Below the pieces are notes generated by a model. It was not told the origin of the DNA. It worked only from the letters and a program-made list of their open reading frames with translations, and did no database searches. 64,000 nt of DNA from Microbacteriaceae bacterium MWH-Ta3 (GTDB taxonomy: Bacteria; Actinomycetota; Actinomycetes; Actinomycetales; Microbacteriaceae): positions 1,480,825-1,544,824 of the forward strand of contig QBKD01000001.1 in the NCBI GenBank assembly GCA_003053925.1, in the 5' to 3' direction. A program made the translations under genes and the position numbers. Shown here piece by piece: positions 17,810 to 29,569 of this stretch. How positions within the stretch are numbered: the first letter of the stretch is position 1; every line of letters begins with the position of its first letter.

Positions 17810-20664
17810 TGTCTATTAGTCCAGTTACAGGTAAAAGCGCCATCAGCATTCGTGGCGCTCGGGTTCATAATCTGAAGAACGTGGATCTCGATATTCCACG
17901 GGATTCGCTTGTGGTGTTCACCGGCCTCAGTGGTTCCGGTAAGTCCTCACTGGCATTCGACACCCTGTTCGCCGAGGGCCAGCGCCGCTACATCGAATCA
18001 CTGTCGTCGTACGCGAGGCAGTTCCTCGGCCAGGTGGATCGACCCGACGTGGATTTCATTGACGGCCTGTCGCCGGCGGTGTCCATCGACCAGAAGTCGA
18101 CCAACCGTAACCCTCGTTCAACGGTCGGAACGATCACCGAGATCTATGATTACATGCGTTTGCTGTGGGCGCGCGTGGGAATCCCGCACTGTCCCGAATG
18201 TGGTGAAGCGATTACCAAACAAAGTGCGCAACAGATTGCCGACCAGTTGGCAGCGCTGGACGAGGGGACACGCTTCCAGCTACTGGCCCCCATTGTGCAG
18301 GGCCGTAAGGGCGAGTTCGTGGATGTTTTGCGCGACCTGTCCACGCAGGGCTACGCACGTGCGCTGATTGACGATGAAGTCGTGTCACTGGCCGAGCCGC
18401 CGGCCCTGAAGAAGACCGTGAAGCACGATATCTCGGTTGTTGTCGACCGTCTTGTCGCGGGCGGCGATGTCTCGAGACTTGTCGATTCGGTCGAGACCTC
18501 GTTGCGACTCGGTGGCGGAACCCTTGTGGTTGACTTTGTTGACGGAGGCGAGCGTCGAACCTTCAGCGAACGACTGTCGTGCCCCAACCAACACCCGCTT
18601 ACGCTAACCGAAATCGAGCCTCGAACCTTCTCGTTCAACGCCCCGTTCGGCGCCTGTGTCACCTGCCACGGTATCGGCACGCAGTCGATGGCCGATCCCG
18701 ATTTGGTCTTGGGGGACACCAGCCTGTCGATTGCTCAGGGAGTGGTGTTGCCGTGGAAGCCGGGCGGCAAGGAAAACATCTACCCCTATTTCGAGCGCCT
18801 TGTCGAGGGTCTTGCGCTGGACCTGGGCTTCAGCCTCGACACCTCCTGGCAGGATCTGGAGTCGGAAATCCAGGACGCCATTCTGTACGGAAACGACTTC
18901 GATATCGTCGTCAAGTGGCGCAACCGATACGGTCGCAAGGTCTCGATGTCTCGCGGATTCGAAGGCGTGATTCCCTATGTGGAACGCAAGTTCCTGGAGA
19001 CCGACTCCGACCTGGCCAAGGAACGGTACGCCGCGTATCACCGCGTGGTGGCCTGTGAATCCTGTGCCGGTCGGCGTCTGTCACCCGCGGTTTTGGCCGT
19101 AACGGTGGGCGGAAAATCCATTTCCGAGGTCTGTGACATGAGTCTCGAGGATTCACACGATTTCATGGTGGGACTTGAATTGTCCGAGCGCGATGCGCAC
19201 GTGGCTGCGGCCGTTTTGCGCGAGATCACCGCGCGACTCGACTTCCTGTTGCACGTGGGTTTGGGGTATCTGACCATGTCGCGTGCTGCGGGAACGCTGT
19301 CGGGCGGCGAGGCGCAACGCATCCGTCTGGCGACACAAATCGGTGCGGGCCTTACCGGCGTGCTCTATGTTCTGGACGAGCCCAGCATTGGTTTGCACCA
19401 GCGCGACAACCGCCGCCTTATTGAAACCCTGCACCGCCTGCGCGACCTGGGAAACAGTGTGGTCGTCGTTGAGCACGACGAAGACACCATTGCTGCTGCC
19501 GACTGGATTGTGGACATTGGGCCTGGCGCAGGGGAGCACGGTGGCGAAGTCGTGCACTCCGGTTCCGTTAAGGATCTGCTGAAGGAAAAGCGTTCGAAGA
19601 CCTCGGACTTCCTTTCGGGTCGCGCCGTGGTCAGCGATCGCGTCGAGCGCCGACCAATTGATCCCGAACGCGTCGTGCGTGTGGTGGGCGCCGAATCGAA
19701 CAATCTTGCGCGCGTCGATGTCGATTTCCCCTTGGGCGTTTTCGTTGCCATCACCGGTGTGTCCGGTTCGGGCAAATCGTCGCTTGTCAACGACATCCTG
19801 TATCGCGTTCTGGCAAACCGACTGAACGGCGCCAAGCACGTGCCCGGTAAGCACAAGTCCGTGACGGGCCTGGAGCACCTGGACAAGGTCGTGCACGTCG
19901 ATCAGGCTCCCATCGGCCGCACTCCGCGGTCCAACCCCGCCACATACACGGGTGTGTTTGACAAGGTGCGGACTCTGTTCGCCGAAACCCCCGAGGCCAA
20001 GGAACGCGGATACGGCCCCGGTCGCTTCTCGTTCAACGTGAAGGGCGGACGCTGTGAGCACTGCGCGGGCGACGGCACCATCAAAATCGAAATGAACTTC
20101 TTGCCCGACGTATACGTCGAATGCGAGGAATGCCACGGTGCACGGTATAACCGTGAGACCCTAACCGTTCGGTACAAGGGCAAGACCATTTCCGATGTCC
20201 TCAACATGCCCATCGAAGAGGCCGAAAAGTTCTTCGAGCCCATCGGCACAATTCACCGCTTCATGCGCACGCTGTGCGATGTGGGCCTGGGCTACGTTCG
20301 GTTGGGGCAGTCGGCCACCACACTGTCGGGCGGCGAGGCACAGCGCGTCAAGCTGGCCACCGAGCTACAGAAGCGTTCCACCGGTCGCACCATCTACGTC
20401 CTGGACGAACCGACGACCGGATTGCATTTCGAAGACGTCCGTCGTCTGCTGGAGGTACTGCACACGCTGGTCGACAAGGGGAATTCGGTGATTACCATCG
20501 AGCACAACCTCGATGTCATTCGCTCAGCCGATCACCTGATCGATCTGGGACCAGAAGGCGGAAGTGGTGGTGGACGCCTGGTTGCACAGGGCACGCCCGA
20601 AGCCGTCGCGAAGGTCTCTGAATCTCACACCGGTTACTTCCTGGCGGAGTTGCTCGCGAAATAA
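17809..20664 (+). CDS. uvrA: UvrABC excinuclease subunit A
   Basis: Damage-sensing ABC-type ATPase of nucleotide excision repair, 951 residues. Both Walker A motifs are seen ([14 protein letters not shown] near residue 40 and [13 protein letters not shown] near 645), along with both LSGGEAQR signatures. Zinc-binding cysteines are recognisable in [14 protein letters not shown] and the late CEHC...CEECHG finger, and the interaction segment [16 protein letters not shown] is intact. The GTG start gives the normal N-terminus. Its stop overlaps the uvrC start by one base (TAATG), indicating coupling. Confidence 0.97.
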   Translation: MSISPVTGKSAISIRGARVHNLKNVDLDIPRDSLVVFTGLSGSGKSSLAFDTLFAEGQRRYIESLSSYARQFLGQVDRPDVDFIDGLSPAVSIDQKSTNRNPRSTVGTITEIYDYMRLLWARVGIPHCPECGEAITKQSAQQIADQLAALDEGTRFQLLAPIVQGRKGEFVDVLRDLSTQGYARALIDDEVVSLAEPPALKKTVKHDISVVVDRLVAGGDVSRLVDSVETSLRLGGGTLVVDFVDGGERRTFSERLSCPNQHPLTLTEIEPRTFSFNAPFGACVTCHGIGTQSMADPDLVLGDTSLSIAQGVVLPWKPGGKENIYPYFERLVEGLALDLGFSLDTSWQDLESEIQDAILYGNDFDIVVKWRNRYGRKVSMSRGFEGVIPYVERKFLETDSDLAKERYAAYHRVVACESCAGRRLSPAVLAVTVGGKSISEVCDMSLEDSHDFMVGLELSERDAHVAAAVLREITARLDFLLHVGLGYLTMSRAAGTLSGGEAQRIRLATQIGAGLTGVLYVLDEPSIGLHQRDNRRLIETLHRLRDLGNSVVVVEHDEDTIAAADWIVDIGPGAGEHGGEVVHSGSVKDLLKEKRSKTSDFLSGRAVVSDRVERRPIDPERVVRVVGAESNNLARVDVDFPLGVFVAITGVSGSGKSSLVNDILYRVLANRLNGAKHVPGKHKSVTGLEHLDKVVHVDQAPIGRTPRSNPATYTGVFDKVRTLFAETPEAKERGYGPGRFSFNVKGGRCEHCAGDGTIKIEMNFLPDVYVECEECHGARYNRETLTVRYKGKTISDVLNMPIEEAEKFFEPIGTIHRFMRTLCDVGLGYVRLGQSATTLSGGEAQRVKLATELQKRSTGRTIYVLDEPTTGLHFEDVRRLLEVLHTLVDKGNSVITIEHNLDVIRSADHLIDLGPEGGSGGGRLVAQGTPEAVAKVSESHTGYFLAELLAK

Positions 20665-22511
20665 TGAGCACCTCCTGGCGCCCTGCTCCGCGGGATATCC
20701 CCACGGATCCCGGGGTGTACCGCTTTTTCGACGAAGCGGATCGCATTCTGTACGTGGGCAAGGCTAAAAACCTGCGGAATCGACTGTCGACGTATTTCCA
20801 TTCGCCGGACGGCATGTTGCAACGCACGCAGCGCATGGTCTCGACGGCACGACGTGTGGATTGGACCGTCGTTGGAACGGAACTCGAGGCACTGCACCTG
20901 GAGTACACGTGGATCAAGGAATTCAAGCCACCATTCAACATCCAGTTTCGCGACGACAAGGGATATCCCTATCTGTCGTTGACGATGGGCGAAGAGTTTC
21001 CCCGTGCTGCATTGGCGCGAAAGCGCGATAACCCCTATGCCAAGTACTGGGGCCCCTTCACCAAGGCGTGGGCGGTGCGCGAAACGATGGACATGCTGCT
21101 CACGGTCTATCCGGTACGGTCCTGCGAGCGCGGTGTGTTCAATCGTGCGCGGTCATCGGGCCGGCCCTGCCTTCTGGGTGACATTGGTAAGTGTGCGGCA
21201 CCGTGCGTGGGGCGGGTGACACCCGAAGAGCACCGCGAGATTGCGAACGGTTTCGCCGATTTCATGACGAATCAGGATGCCTCGCAGGTCGCCGAACTCG
21301 ACGCACGCATGCGCGAAGCCTCGGACAAAATGGAATTCGAGCGTGCCGCGAAACTGCGGGACCAACGGAACGCGCTCAACGCAATCATGGAGCGCTCGGC
21401 CGTCGTGTTGGAAGACATGCTCGATGTTGACATCATCGGTTTTGCCAGCAGCGATCTGGCCGCCGCACTTCACATCTTCCACGTACGCGGCGGTCGCGTG
21501 CGGGGTGTGCGCAGTTGGACCGTCGATACCGAGCTTGAACTCGACTCTGCCGCGGTTCTGGAACACGCCATCGAGTTGGCGTACGACGGTGAAATTCCTC
21601 CTCCGCTCGTGGATGTCCCATTCGAACCAGAGTCACGTACTGCGTTAACGCAGCTGTTGTCCGAGAAGCGACGCGATGCAGGGGAGCGCGGTGGCGTCAA
21701 GGTAGGGGTGCCGAAGCGCGGCGACCGCGCAACGCTGCTGGAGAGCGTCAATAAGAACGCGCGACTCACCCTGGCGGAATACCAGGTGAAGCGTTCGCAG
21801 GATTTCACTGCCCGCAGCAGCGCGCTGGAAGATTTGCGGGACGCACTCGGACTCGATCAGGCGCCTCTTCGTTTTGAATGTTTCGATGTCTCGCATTTGG
21901 GTGGAACCGACATCGTGGGGTCGGCCGTTGTGTTCGAAGAAGGTTTGCCCCTCAAGGACGCGTATCGGCACTTCGGTATCACGCAGGCACGTGATGACAC
22001 CGATGCCATGTACCAGCTCGTGTCCCGCCGGCTCGCCCGACTATCCGAGGAACTGCCCAGCATGCGGTATCCCACAACCCTGCTGTTGATTGATGGAGGA
22101 CAACCGCAGGTTGCGGCTGCGTGGCGTGCGGTAGTGGATTCCGGTCTGACCAGCATTGCCGTCTGCGGCATTGCCAAGCGGCTCGAGGAACTGTGGCAGC
22201 CCAATTCGGAGTACCCCGTGATTCTGGGTCGTTCCAGTGATGCACTGTATCTGGTACAACGCGCGCGTGACGAGGCGCACCGCTTTGCCCTGCGCTACCA
22301 AAAGACGAAGCGCACCAAGGTTCTGTCCAGCGCGCTGCACGACATCGAGGGACTCGGCCCCGAGCGCGTGAAGGCTCTTCTCACCACTTTTGGAAGCCCC
22401 ACGGCTTTGCGAAACGCCACGGTGGCGGAAATTTCCGCCGTGCCGGGGATCGGTCCGGCTCTCGCACAGCGGGTCGTTGAGGGGTTATCCGACACCGCAG
22501 GAAATGAGTAG
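20664..22511 (+). CDS. uvrC: UvrABC excinuclease subunit C
   Basis: The endonuclease that cuts on both sides of a lesion, 615 residues. The N-terminal GIY-YIG-type nuclease domain begins PGVYRFFDEADRILYVGKAKN. A UVR motif (about 210-245, DKMEFERAAKLRDQ) contacts UvrB. The RNase H-like C-terminal nuclease shows ECFDVSHLGG and LLIDGGQPQV, and two helix-hairpin-helix motifs end the protein (DIEGLGPERVKALL, AVPGIGPALAQRV). The ATG shares its first base with the uvrA stop. Confidence 0.96.
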   Translation: MSTSWRPAPRDIPTDPGVYRFFDEADRILYVGKAKNLRNRLSTYFHSPDGMLQRTQRMVSTARRVDWTVVGTELEALHLEYTWIKEFKPPFNIQFRDDKGYPYLSLTMGEEFPRAALARKRDNPYAKYWGPFTKAWAVRETMDMLLTVYPVRSCERGVFNRARSSGRPCLLGDIGKCAAPCVGRVTPEEHREIANGFADFMTNQDASQVAELDARMREASDKMEFERAAKLRDQRNALNAIMERSAVVLEDMLDVDIIGFASSDLAAALHIFHVRGGRVRGVRSWTVDTELELDSAAVLEHAIELAYDGEIPPPLVDVPFEPESRTALTQLLSEKRRDAGERGGVKVGVPKRGDRATLLESVNKNARLTLAEYQVKRSQDFTARSSALEDLRDALGLDQAPLRFECFDVSHLGGTDIVGSAVVFEEGLPLKDAYRHFGITQARDDTDAMYQLVSRRLARLSEELPSMRYPTTLLLIDGGQPQVAAAWRAVVDSGLTSIAVCGIAKRLEELWQPNSEYPVILGRSSDALYLVQRARDEAHRFALRYQKTKRTKVLSSALHDIEGLGPERVKALLTTFGSPTALRNATVAEISAVPGIGPALAQRVVEGLSDTAGNE

Positions 22512-22523
22512 TCTGGAACCATA
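22509..22523 (+). promoter_or_regulatory. -10 element of rapZ (near-leaderless)
   Basis: TAGTCT (22509-22514) overlaps the uvrC stop. Six bases (GGAACC) then reach the predicted transcription start at 22521, two bases before ATG 22523. Confidence 0.55.
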
Positions 22524-23395
22524 TGAGCGAGCCGCAGAACGCACACATCACGATCATTACCGGCATGTCCGGAGCCGGTCGTTCCACTGCCGCTCACGCG
22601 CTGGAAGACCGCGGTTGGCGGGTCATCGACAATCTGCCGCCGCAGCTCTTGCCGTCCCTCGTTGCCCTCGCTACCTATCCCGGCAGCACCATGAATCGCC
22701 TTGCCATCGTGGTGGATGTGCGCGGAGGTGTCGACTTTTCGACGGTGGCCACCGAGGTCGAGGCCATTCGCTCACGGGTTCCCCTGCGCCTCGTCTTTCT
22801 CGATGCCACCGACGCCGCACTCATTCGCCGGTTCGAGTCCGTACGGCGCCCGCACCCGCTGCAGGGCCGCGGCACGATCCTCGATGGAATTGCGGCTGAA
22901 CGCCTGGCGTTGGCAGCAGTGCGCGAACATGCGGATGTGGTGCTGGACACCACGGACCTCAACATTCATCAGCTGACAACGCTGGTCCACGAGACGTTCC
23001 GCGAGGACTCGATTCCCGACCTCACCCTGGTCATCGAATCATTTGGTTTCAAGAACGGCATGCCCCTGGATGCCGACTTTGTCGCCGACGCACGATTCCT
23101 TCCCAATCCGTTCTGGTCGGAACATTTGCGTCATGAAACGGGCCTCAACCCCGAGGTTCAGGCCTTCGTTCTGGGCCAGCCCGACGTGGAACAGTTCCTT
23201 GCGGGCCTCGTCACCATGCTGACGCCCGTGTTACGTGGTTATACGCGCGAAAATAAACGGCATTCCACCATCGCGGTAGGCTGTACGGGAGGTAAACACC
23301 GCAGTGTCTCGATTGTGGAAGAGCTTGCACGCCGACTGTCCACAGTCCCCGGCGTTGCCGTGACCATCAAGCATCGAGACCTGGGCCGCGAATAG
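22523..23395 (+). CDS. rapZ: RNase adapter RapZ / nucleotide-binding protein (YvcJ family)
   Basis: A 290-residue P-loop protein of the RapZ/YvcJ family. The Walker A region is GMSGAGRS (14-21), with Arg in place of the usual Lys, as is common in actinobacterial members. VIDNLPPQLLP and LDTTDLNIHQL are typical, and the C-terminal domain has the signature CTGGKHRSV. In Enterobacteria RapZ controls GlmS through a small RNA; in actinobacteria the role is unsettled. It sits between uvrC and whiA as usual, but the YvcK/CuvA gene normally found between them is missing. Confidence 0.93.
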   Translation: MSEPQNAHITIITGMSGAGRSTAAHALEDRGWRVIDNLPPQLLPSLVALATYPGSTMNRLAIVVDVRGGVDFSTVATEVEAIRSRVPLRLVFLDATDAALIRRFESVRRPHPLQGRGTILDGIAAERLALAAVREHADVVLDTTDLNIHQLTTLVHETFREDSIPDLTLVIESFGFKNGMPLDADFVADARFLPNPFWSEHLRHETGLNPEVQAFVLGQPDVEQFLAGLVTMLTPVLRGYTRENKRHSTIAVGCTGGKHRSVSIVEELARRLSTVPGVAVTIKHRDLGRE

Positions 23396-23401
23396 GACAG
23401 C

Positions 23402-24385
23402 ATGAGCAACACCGAAGACAAGCTGGCGCAATTGATCAAGGATGAGATTGCCGCAATCGACGAGTCGAACCCCGCCGTTCGCCTTGCCGAACTCAGCACC
23501 GCCCTGCGCTTCGCGGGCGGTCTTCACCTGATTTCAGGAAAGATCGCGGTCGAAGCCGAATTCGACCACAAGCCCAGCGCCACACGTTTTCGCAATGTGA
23601 TTCACGGACACTTTGGATTCCGCAGCGCTGCGGCGATTTCGGCCCCTACGTCGACCAAGAAGTACGAGAGCTACATTGTGCGCGTCGCCGAGAACGGTGA
23701 GGCACTCGCGCGTCACACCGGTCTATTGGATTCGCGTCGCCGGCCGGTGCGCGGTCTTCCCAACAAGTTGACAACGTCGCACATTAGCGAGACCGTGGGA
23801 ATCCTGCGCGGCGCATTTCTTGCACGCGGCACGATGACCGACCCCGGACGGGCCCAGTACATCGAATTTGTCGCGCCGTCCAACGAGGCCGCCATGGCAC
23901 TTGTGGGTGCGTGCGGTCGAATGGGCGTTTCGGCCAAAGCCCGCGATGTCCGAGGCGGCTTCCGCGTCGTGATTCGTGAGCCCGAATCCGTCAGCCAATT
24001 CCTCGAGGCGTGCGGTGCGCACGAGAGCCTTAAGTCGTGGCTCGAAATCCGTAGCCGCCGCGAGGTGCGGGCCAATGCAAATCGCCTGGTGAACTTCGAT
24101 GATGCGAACCTTCGCCGCAGCGCACAGGCCGCTGTCGCTGCGTGCACTCGTGTCGAGCGCGCGTTCGAAATCCTCGGTGACAGCGTTCCCGAACATCTGG
24201 CATATGCCGGCAAGTTGCGCCTCGAACACCGCGAGGCCAGCCTCGATGAACTGGGGCACTATGCGGACCCAGTCATGACCAAGGATGCCGTCGCGGGTCG
24301 AATCCGCCGACTGCTAGCCCTGGCCGACAAGCACGCACGAGACAACGGGCTTCCCACCACTGATTTTGGCGTTATCGACGAATAG
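23402..24385 (+). CDS. whiA: DNA-binding regulator WhiA
   Basis: Homologue of the sporulation regulator WhiA, conserved in many Gram-positives that do not sporulate. The 327-residue protein has an N-terminal LAGLIDADG homing-endonuclease-like domain (about 20-215; GAFLARGTMTDPGRAQYIEF) and a C-terminal helix-turn-helix (about 230-320; LRLEHREASLDELGHYADP). ATG 23402 lies six bases after the rapZ stop, so the two genes form one unit. Its targets in this organism cannot be read from the sequence. Confidence 0.94.
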   Translation: MSNTEDKLAQLIKDEIAAIDESNPAVRLAELSTALRFAGGLHLISGKIAVEAEFDHKPSATRFRNVIHGHFGFRSAAAISAPTSTKKYESYIVRVAENGEALARHTGLLDSRRRPVRGLPNKLTTSHISETVGILRGAFLARGTMTDPGRAQYIEFVAPSNEAAMALVGACGRMGVSAKARDVRGGFRVVIREPESVSQFLEACGAHESLKSWLEIRSRREVRANANRLVNFDDANLRRSAQAAVAACTRVERAFEILGDSVPEHLAYAGKLRLEHREASLDELGHYADPVMTKDAVAGRIRRLLALADKHARDNGLPTTDFGVIDE

Positions 24386-24411
24386 TTAGTCACTCCACGA
24401 AAGGAAATACC

Positions 24412-25038
24412 ATGGCTATTTACACTCTCCCCGAACTGCAGTACGACTACGCAGCACTCGAGCCCAGCATCTCGGCTCGCATCATGGAACTTCACCACTC
24501 CAAGCACCACGCGGCCTACGTGCTGGGTGCAAACACTGCTCTGGAGAAGATGGAAGAAGCGCGTGACAAGGGTGACTTCGCCTCGATCAACAAGCTTGAA
24601 AAGGATTTGGCGTTCAACCTCGGTGGCCACATCAACCACAGCATCTTCTGGACCAACCTGACTCCTGACAGCCAAGAACGCCCCGCAGGTGACCTCGCCG
24701 CGGCTATCGACGAGTACTTCGGGTCTTTCGACAAGTTCCAGGCTCACTTCAACGCTGCCGCTCTGGGAATCCAGGGCAGCGGTTGGGCCGTTCTTTCGTG
24801 GGATCCCGTGGGCAAGCGCCTGCTGATCCAGCAGATGTTTGACCAGCAGGCCAACATGGCGCAGGCCACTGTGCCGGTTCTGCAGTTAGACATGTGGGAA
24901 CACGCGTTCTACCTCGACTACCAGAACGTCAAGGCGGACTACGTCGCGGCATTCTGGAACATCGTGAACTGGGAAAATGTTGCACAGCGATTTGATGTCG
25001 CACGTGCGCAGGCGACCGGTCTTTTGCTACTCTCGTAG
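24412..25038 (+). CDS. sodA: Superoxide dismutase, Mn-type
   Basis: Converts superoxide to hydrogen peroxide and oxygen. The 208-residue protein shows the metal ligands His28 (MELHHSKHH), the GGHINHSIFW histidine and the DMWEHAFY Asp/His pair. The Gly in NLGGHINH together with the later Gln in GIQGSGWA points to a manganese rather than an iron enzyme. AAAGGAAA lies upstream of the ATG. A hairpin terminator follows, so this is probably a single-gene unit. No signal peptide is seen; the enzyme is cytosolic. Confidence 0.95.
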   Translation: MAIYTLPELQYDYAALEPSISARIMELHHSKHHAAYVLGANTALEKMEEARDKGDFASINKLEKDLAFNLGGHINHSIFWTNLTPDSQERPAGDLAAAIDEYFGSFDKFQAHFNAAALGIQGSGWAVLSWDPVGKRLLIQQMFDQQANMAQATVPVLQLDMWEHAFYLDYQNVKADYVAAFWNIVNWENVAQRFDVARAQATGLLLLS

Positions 25039-25041
25039 TAG

Positions 25042-27331
<2,290 letters not shown>

Positions 27332-27338
<7 letters not shown>

Positions 27339-28120
27339 AGCGCACGCCGCTCATTGCGGGTAACTGGAAAATGAACTTCGACCACCTGCGATCGATTGCC
27401 TTCGTTCAGAAGTTGGGGTGGACCCTCAAGGACGCCAAGCACTCGTCCGCCGAGGTCGAGGTTGTCGTCTTCCCGCCGTTCACCGATTTACGGTCGGTTC
27501 AGACCACGATTTCCAGCGACAAGATAGACCTGCGTTTTGGTGCACAGGATCTGTCGCCCTTCGATTCCGGCGCGCACACGGGCGACATTTCGGGCGAATT
27601 CCTTGCGAAGCTGGAATGCTCGTACGTCATCATTGGCCACTCCGAACGTCGTCAGGATCACCACGAAACCGACGAGGTCGTCACCGCCAAGACTCTGGCC
27701 GCCGTCAAGCACGGTCTGGTTCCCGTCATTTGCGTGGGTGAAACCAGCGAAGACCTCGAGAAGTTTGGTGCCGCGGCAGTACCGGTTGGACAGCTGCGTC
27801 ACGTCCTCGAGGCACTGCCCGCCGACGCCGAGATTGTCGTCGCCTACGAACCCGTGTGGGCCATCGGATCGGGTCAGGCCGCAACACCGCAGCAGGCTCA
27901 GGATGTCTGTGCCGCATTGCGTGCGACCATCGCCGAGGTTTTGGGCGCCGACCAGGCCGCAGCAACGCGTGTCCTGTACGGTGGCAGCGTCAAGGCCCAA
28001 AACATCGCCACGTTTATGCGTGAACCCGATGTTGACGGTGCACTCGTGGGCGGTGCCAGCATGGACATCGACGAGTTCTCGGCGATTGTGCGTTTCCCAC
28101 AGCACGTCACCACGGTCTAA
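27332..28120 (+). CDS. tpiA: Triosephosphate isomerase
   Basis: Interconverts dihydroxyacetone phosphate and glyceraldehyde 3-phosphate. The 262-residue protein shows PLIAGNWKMN, the catalytic histidine in VIIGHSERR near residue 100, catalytic E173 in AYEPVWAIGSG, and LYGGSVKAQN. The start is TTG at 27332 inside the end of pgk, with GGAGGT upstream; no ATG or GTG lies between it and the essential GNWKMN segment. Confidence 0.95.
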
Positions 28121-28150
28121 ACTAGCCTCTGACGCTTTTAAGGGACGGTA

Positions 28151-28399
28151 ATGGATATTCTTTTCATCATTCTGCAGGTTGTGCTGGCAATCACCAGCCT
28201 TCTTCTGACCATGACGATCTTGCTTCACCGCGGTCGCGGTGGCGGTCTGTCGGACATGTTCGGTGGTGGCGTCACCTCGAGCCTCGGCTCTAGCGGTGTT
28301 GCGGAGCGTAACCTCAACCGCCTCACCGTCATCATCGCGCTCATCTGGATTTCGGCGATCGTGACCATGGGCCTCTTCGTTCGTTTCGATCTGGTCTAG
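28151..28399 (+). CDS. secG: Protein translocase subunit SecG
   Basis: Small accessory subunit of the SecYEG channel. The 82-residue protein has two membrane helices (about 4-22 and 56-78) joined by the conserved loop LHRGRGGGLSDMFGGG. AAGGGA precedes the ATG, and candidate -10 hexamers TAAACT (28118) and TAGCCT (28123) lie at the end of tpiA. Its position after tpiA and before rbpA is common in actinobacteria. Confidence 0.93.
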   Translation: MDILFIILQVVLAITSLLLTMTILLHRGRGGGLSDMFGGGVTSSLGSSGVAERNLNRLTVIIALIWISAIVTMGLFVRFDLV

Positions 28400-28407
28400 G
28401 GGACACA

Positions 28408-28761
28408 GTGGCTGGAGGAAATGCAATTCGCGGAACCCGCGTGGGCAGTGGCCCCATGGGCGAGCAGGATCACGGTATTCACGCCGAACGTAACGCTGTC
28501 TCGTACTGGGACGCCATGGGTAACGAGACAGTCCGGTTGTATGCAGCGGATGTACCCGAGGAAGAGATCCCCGAGACGATTGATTCGCCTACCACGGGCC
28601 TTCCCGCGGGTCGCGACAAGGCGAACCCACCAATGGTTGCCAAGACCGAGCCTTACAAGACGCACCTTGCCTATGTGAAGGAGCGCCGCACGGACGAGGA
28701 AGCTCAGCAGATCCTCGAAGATGCGATCGCGCGTCACCGTGCACAGCGCGGCTACGTCTAA
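28408..28761 (+). CDS. rbpA: RNA polymerase-binding protein RbpA
   Basis: Actinobacteria-specific activator that binds RNA polymerase and group 1/2 sigma factors. The 117-residue protein has the conserved N-terminal MAGGNAIRGTRVGSGPMGE, the core region with TTGLPAGRDKANPP, and the C-terminal sigma-interaction helix region TEPYKTHLAYVKERR. The zinc-binding cysteines of the Streptomyces protein are absent: the corresponding segments read YWDAMGNET and DSPTTGLPAG. It therefore belongs to the zinc-free type. The GTG at 28408 lies nine bases after secG. Confidence 0.93.
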   Translation: MAGGNAIRGTRVGSGPMGEQDHGIHAERNAVSYWDAMGNETVRLYAADVPEEEIPETIDSPTTGLPAGRDKANPPMVAKTEPYKTHLAYVKERRTDEEAQQILEDAIARHRAQRGYV

Positions 28762-28776
28762 ACACGCACGTCTTAT

Positions 28777-28810
28777 GCAGAAAGCCCCCGATAATCCGGG
28801 GGCTTTCTGC
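28777..28810. terminator. Bidirectional terminator between rbpA and pgl
   Basis: A perfect 14-base-pair stem (28777-28790 with 28797-28810; core AAAGCCCCCG with CGGGGGCTTT) with a six-base loop. It lies between convergent genes, so it probably ends both the secG-rbpA and the tkt-to-pgl transcripts. Confidence 0.85.
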
Positions 28811-28837
28811 GCTGTCTCGTGAAACCGAGTGGTGTCG

Positions 28838-29569
28838 CTATGCCACCGACACGTGCCTCGCTGCGGCCGCATCGGCCCAGACAATGGTCGATTCGGTTCC
28901 GTGTAGCGCCGTTGCGGGGGTGACCGCCGGGGGATCATTGCGCATGACTCGCGCGACGGCCTCGGCCTTGTCCGCGCCTGCACAGACAATCCACACATTT
29001 CGTCCGGCGTTCAACGCAGCAAATGTTAAGGACAGTCGCTCGGCAGGGGGTTTGGGGGAGTCGGACACCGCAATGACCAGATGCCCCGCTCCGTGATCGT
29101 GGCCGGGAAAGAGGCTCGCCACATGTCCATCCGGACCGATTCCGCACAGCACCACATCAAAACGCGGTTCACCCTCGAATGCCGCTCGAAGCGTTGCATC
29201 GAAAGACTGGCGAGCCTCGACCAGAGTCAAACCACTGTCGCTCGCGGGGAATCGAAATACCTGTGTGGGATCGAAGGGAAGAGAGTTCAACAGCGCCGTA
29301 TCAGCCTGAGCGTCGTTGCGGTCGGCGTGACCTGCGGGAACGAATCGTTCGTCGCCCCACCAGACTCGGACCTTCGCCCAGTCGACGGTCGAATCCTCGG
29401 GCAACTGTGAAATGGCGCCCAACGTACCGATGCCCACGGTCCCGCCCGTCAACACGATGTCGGCCCGACCTCGCGCCGCAATAGCATCGCGAATTTCCGC
29501 AACAACTGCGTGCGCGACAGCGTTTTCGACGGCCGCGCGGTCGACGAATGTTCGCAGTTCCCGCTTCAT
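28838..29569 (-). CDS. pgl: 6-Phosphogluconolactonase
   Basis: Hydrolyses 6-phosphogluconolactone in the oxidative pentose phosphate pathway. The 243-residue protein has the family motifs LTGGTVG, VRVWWGDERFVP and GIGPDGHVASLFPGH. It is the last gene of the tkt-tal-pgi-zwf-opcA-pgl unit, and its ATG overlaps the opcA stop (ATGA). A shared terminator lies downstream. Confidence 0.94.
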   Translation of the reverse strand: MKRELRTFVDRAAVENAVAHAVVAEIRDAIAARGRADIVLTGGTVGIGTLGAISQLPEDSTVDWAKVRVWWGDERFVPAGHADRNDAQADTALLNSLPFDPTQVFRFPASDSGLTLVEARQSFDATLRAAFEGEPRFDVVLCGIGPDGHVASLFPGHDHGAGHLVIAVSDSPKPPAERLSLTFAALNAGRNVWIVCAGADKAEAVARVMRNDPPAVTPATALHGTESTIVWADAAAARHVSVA

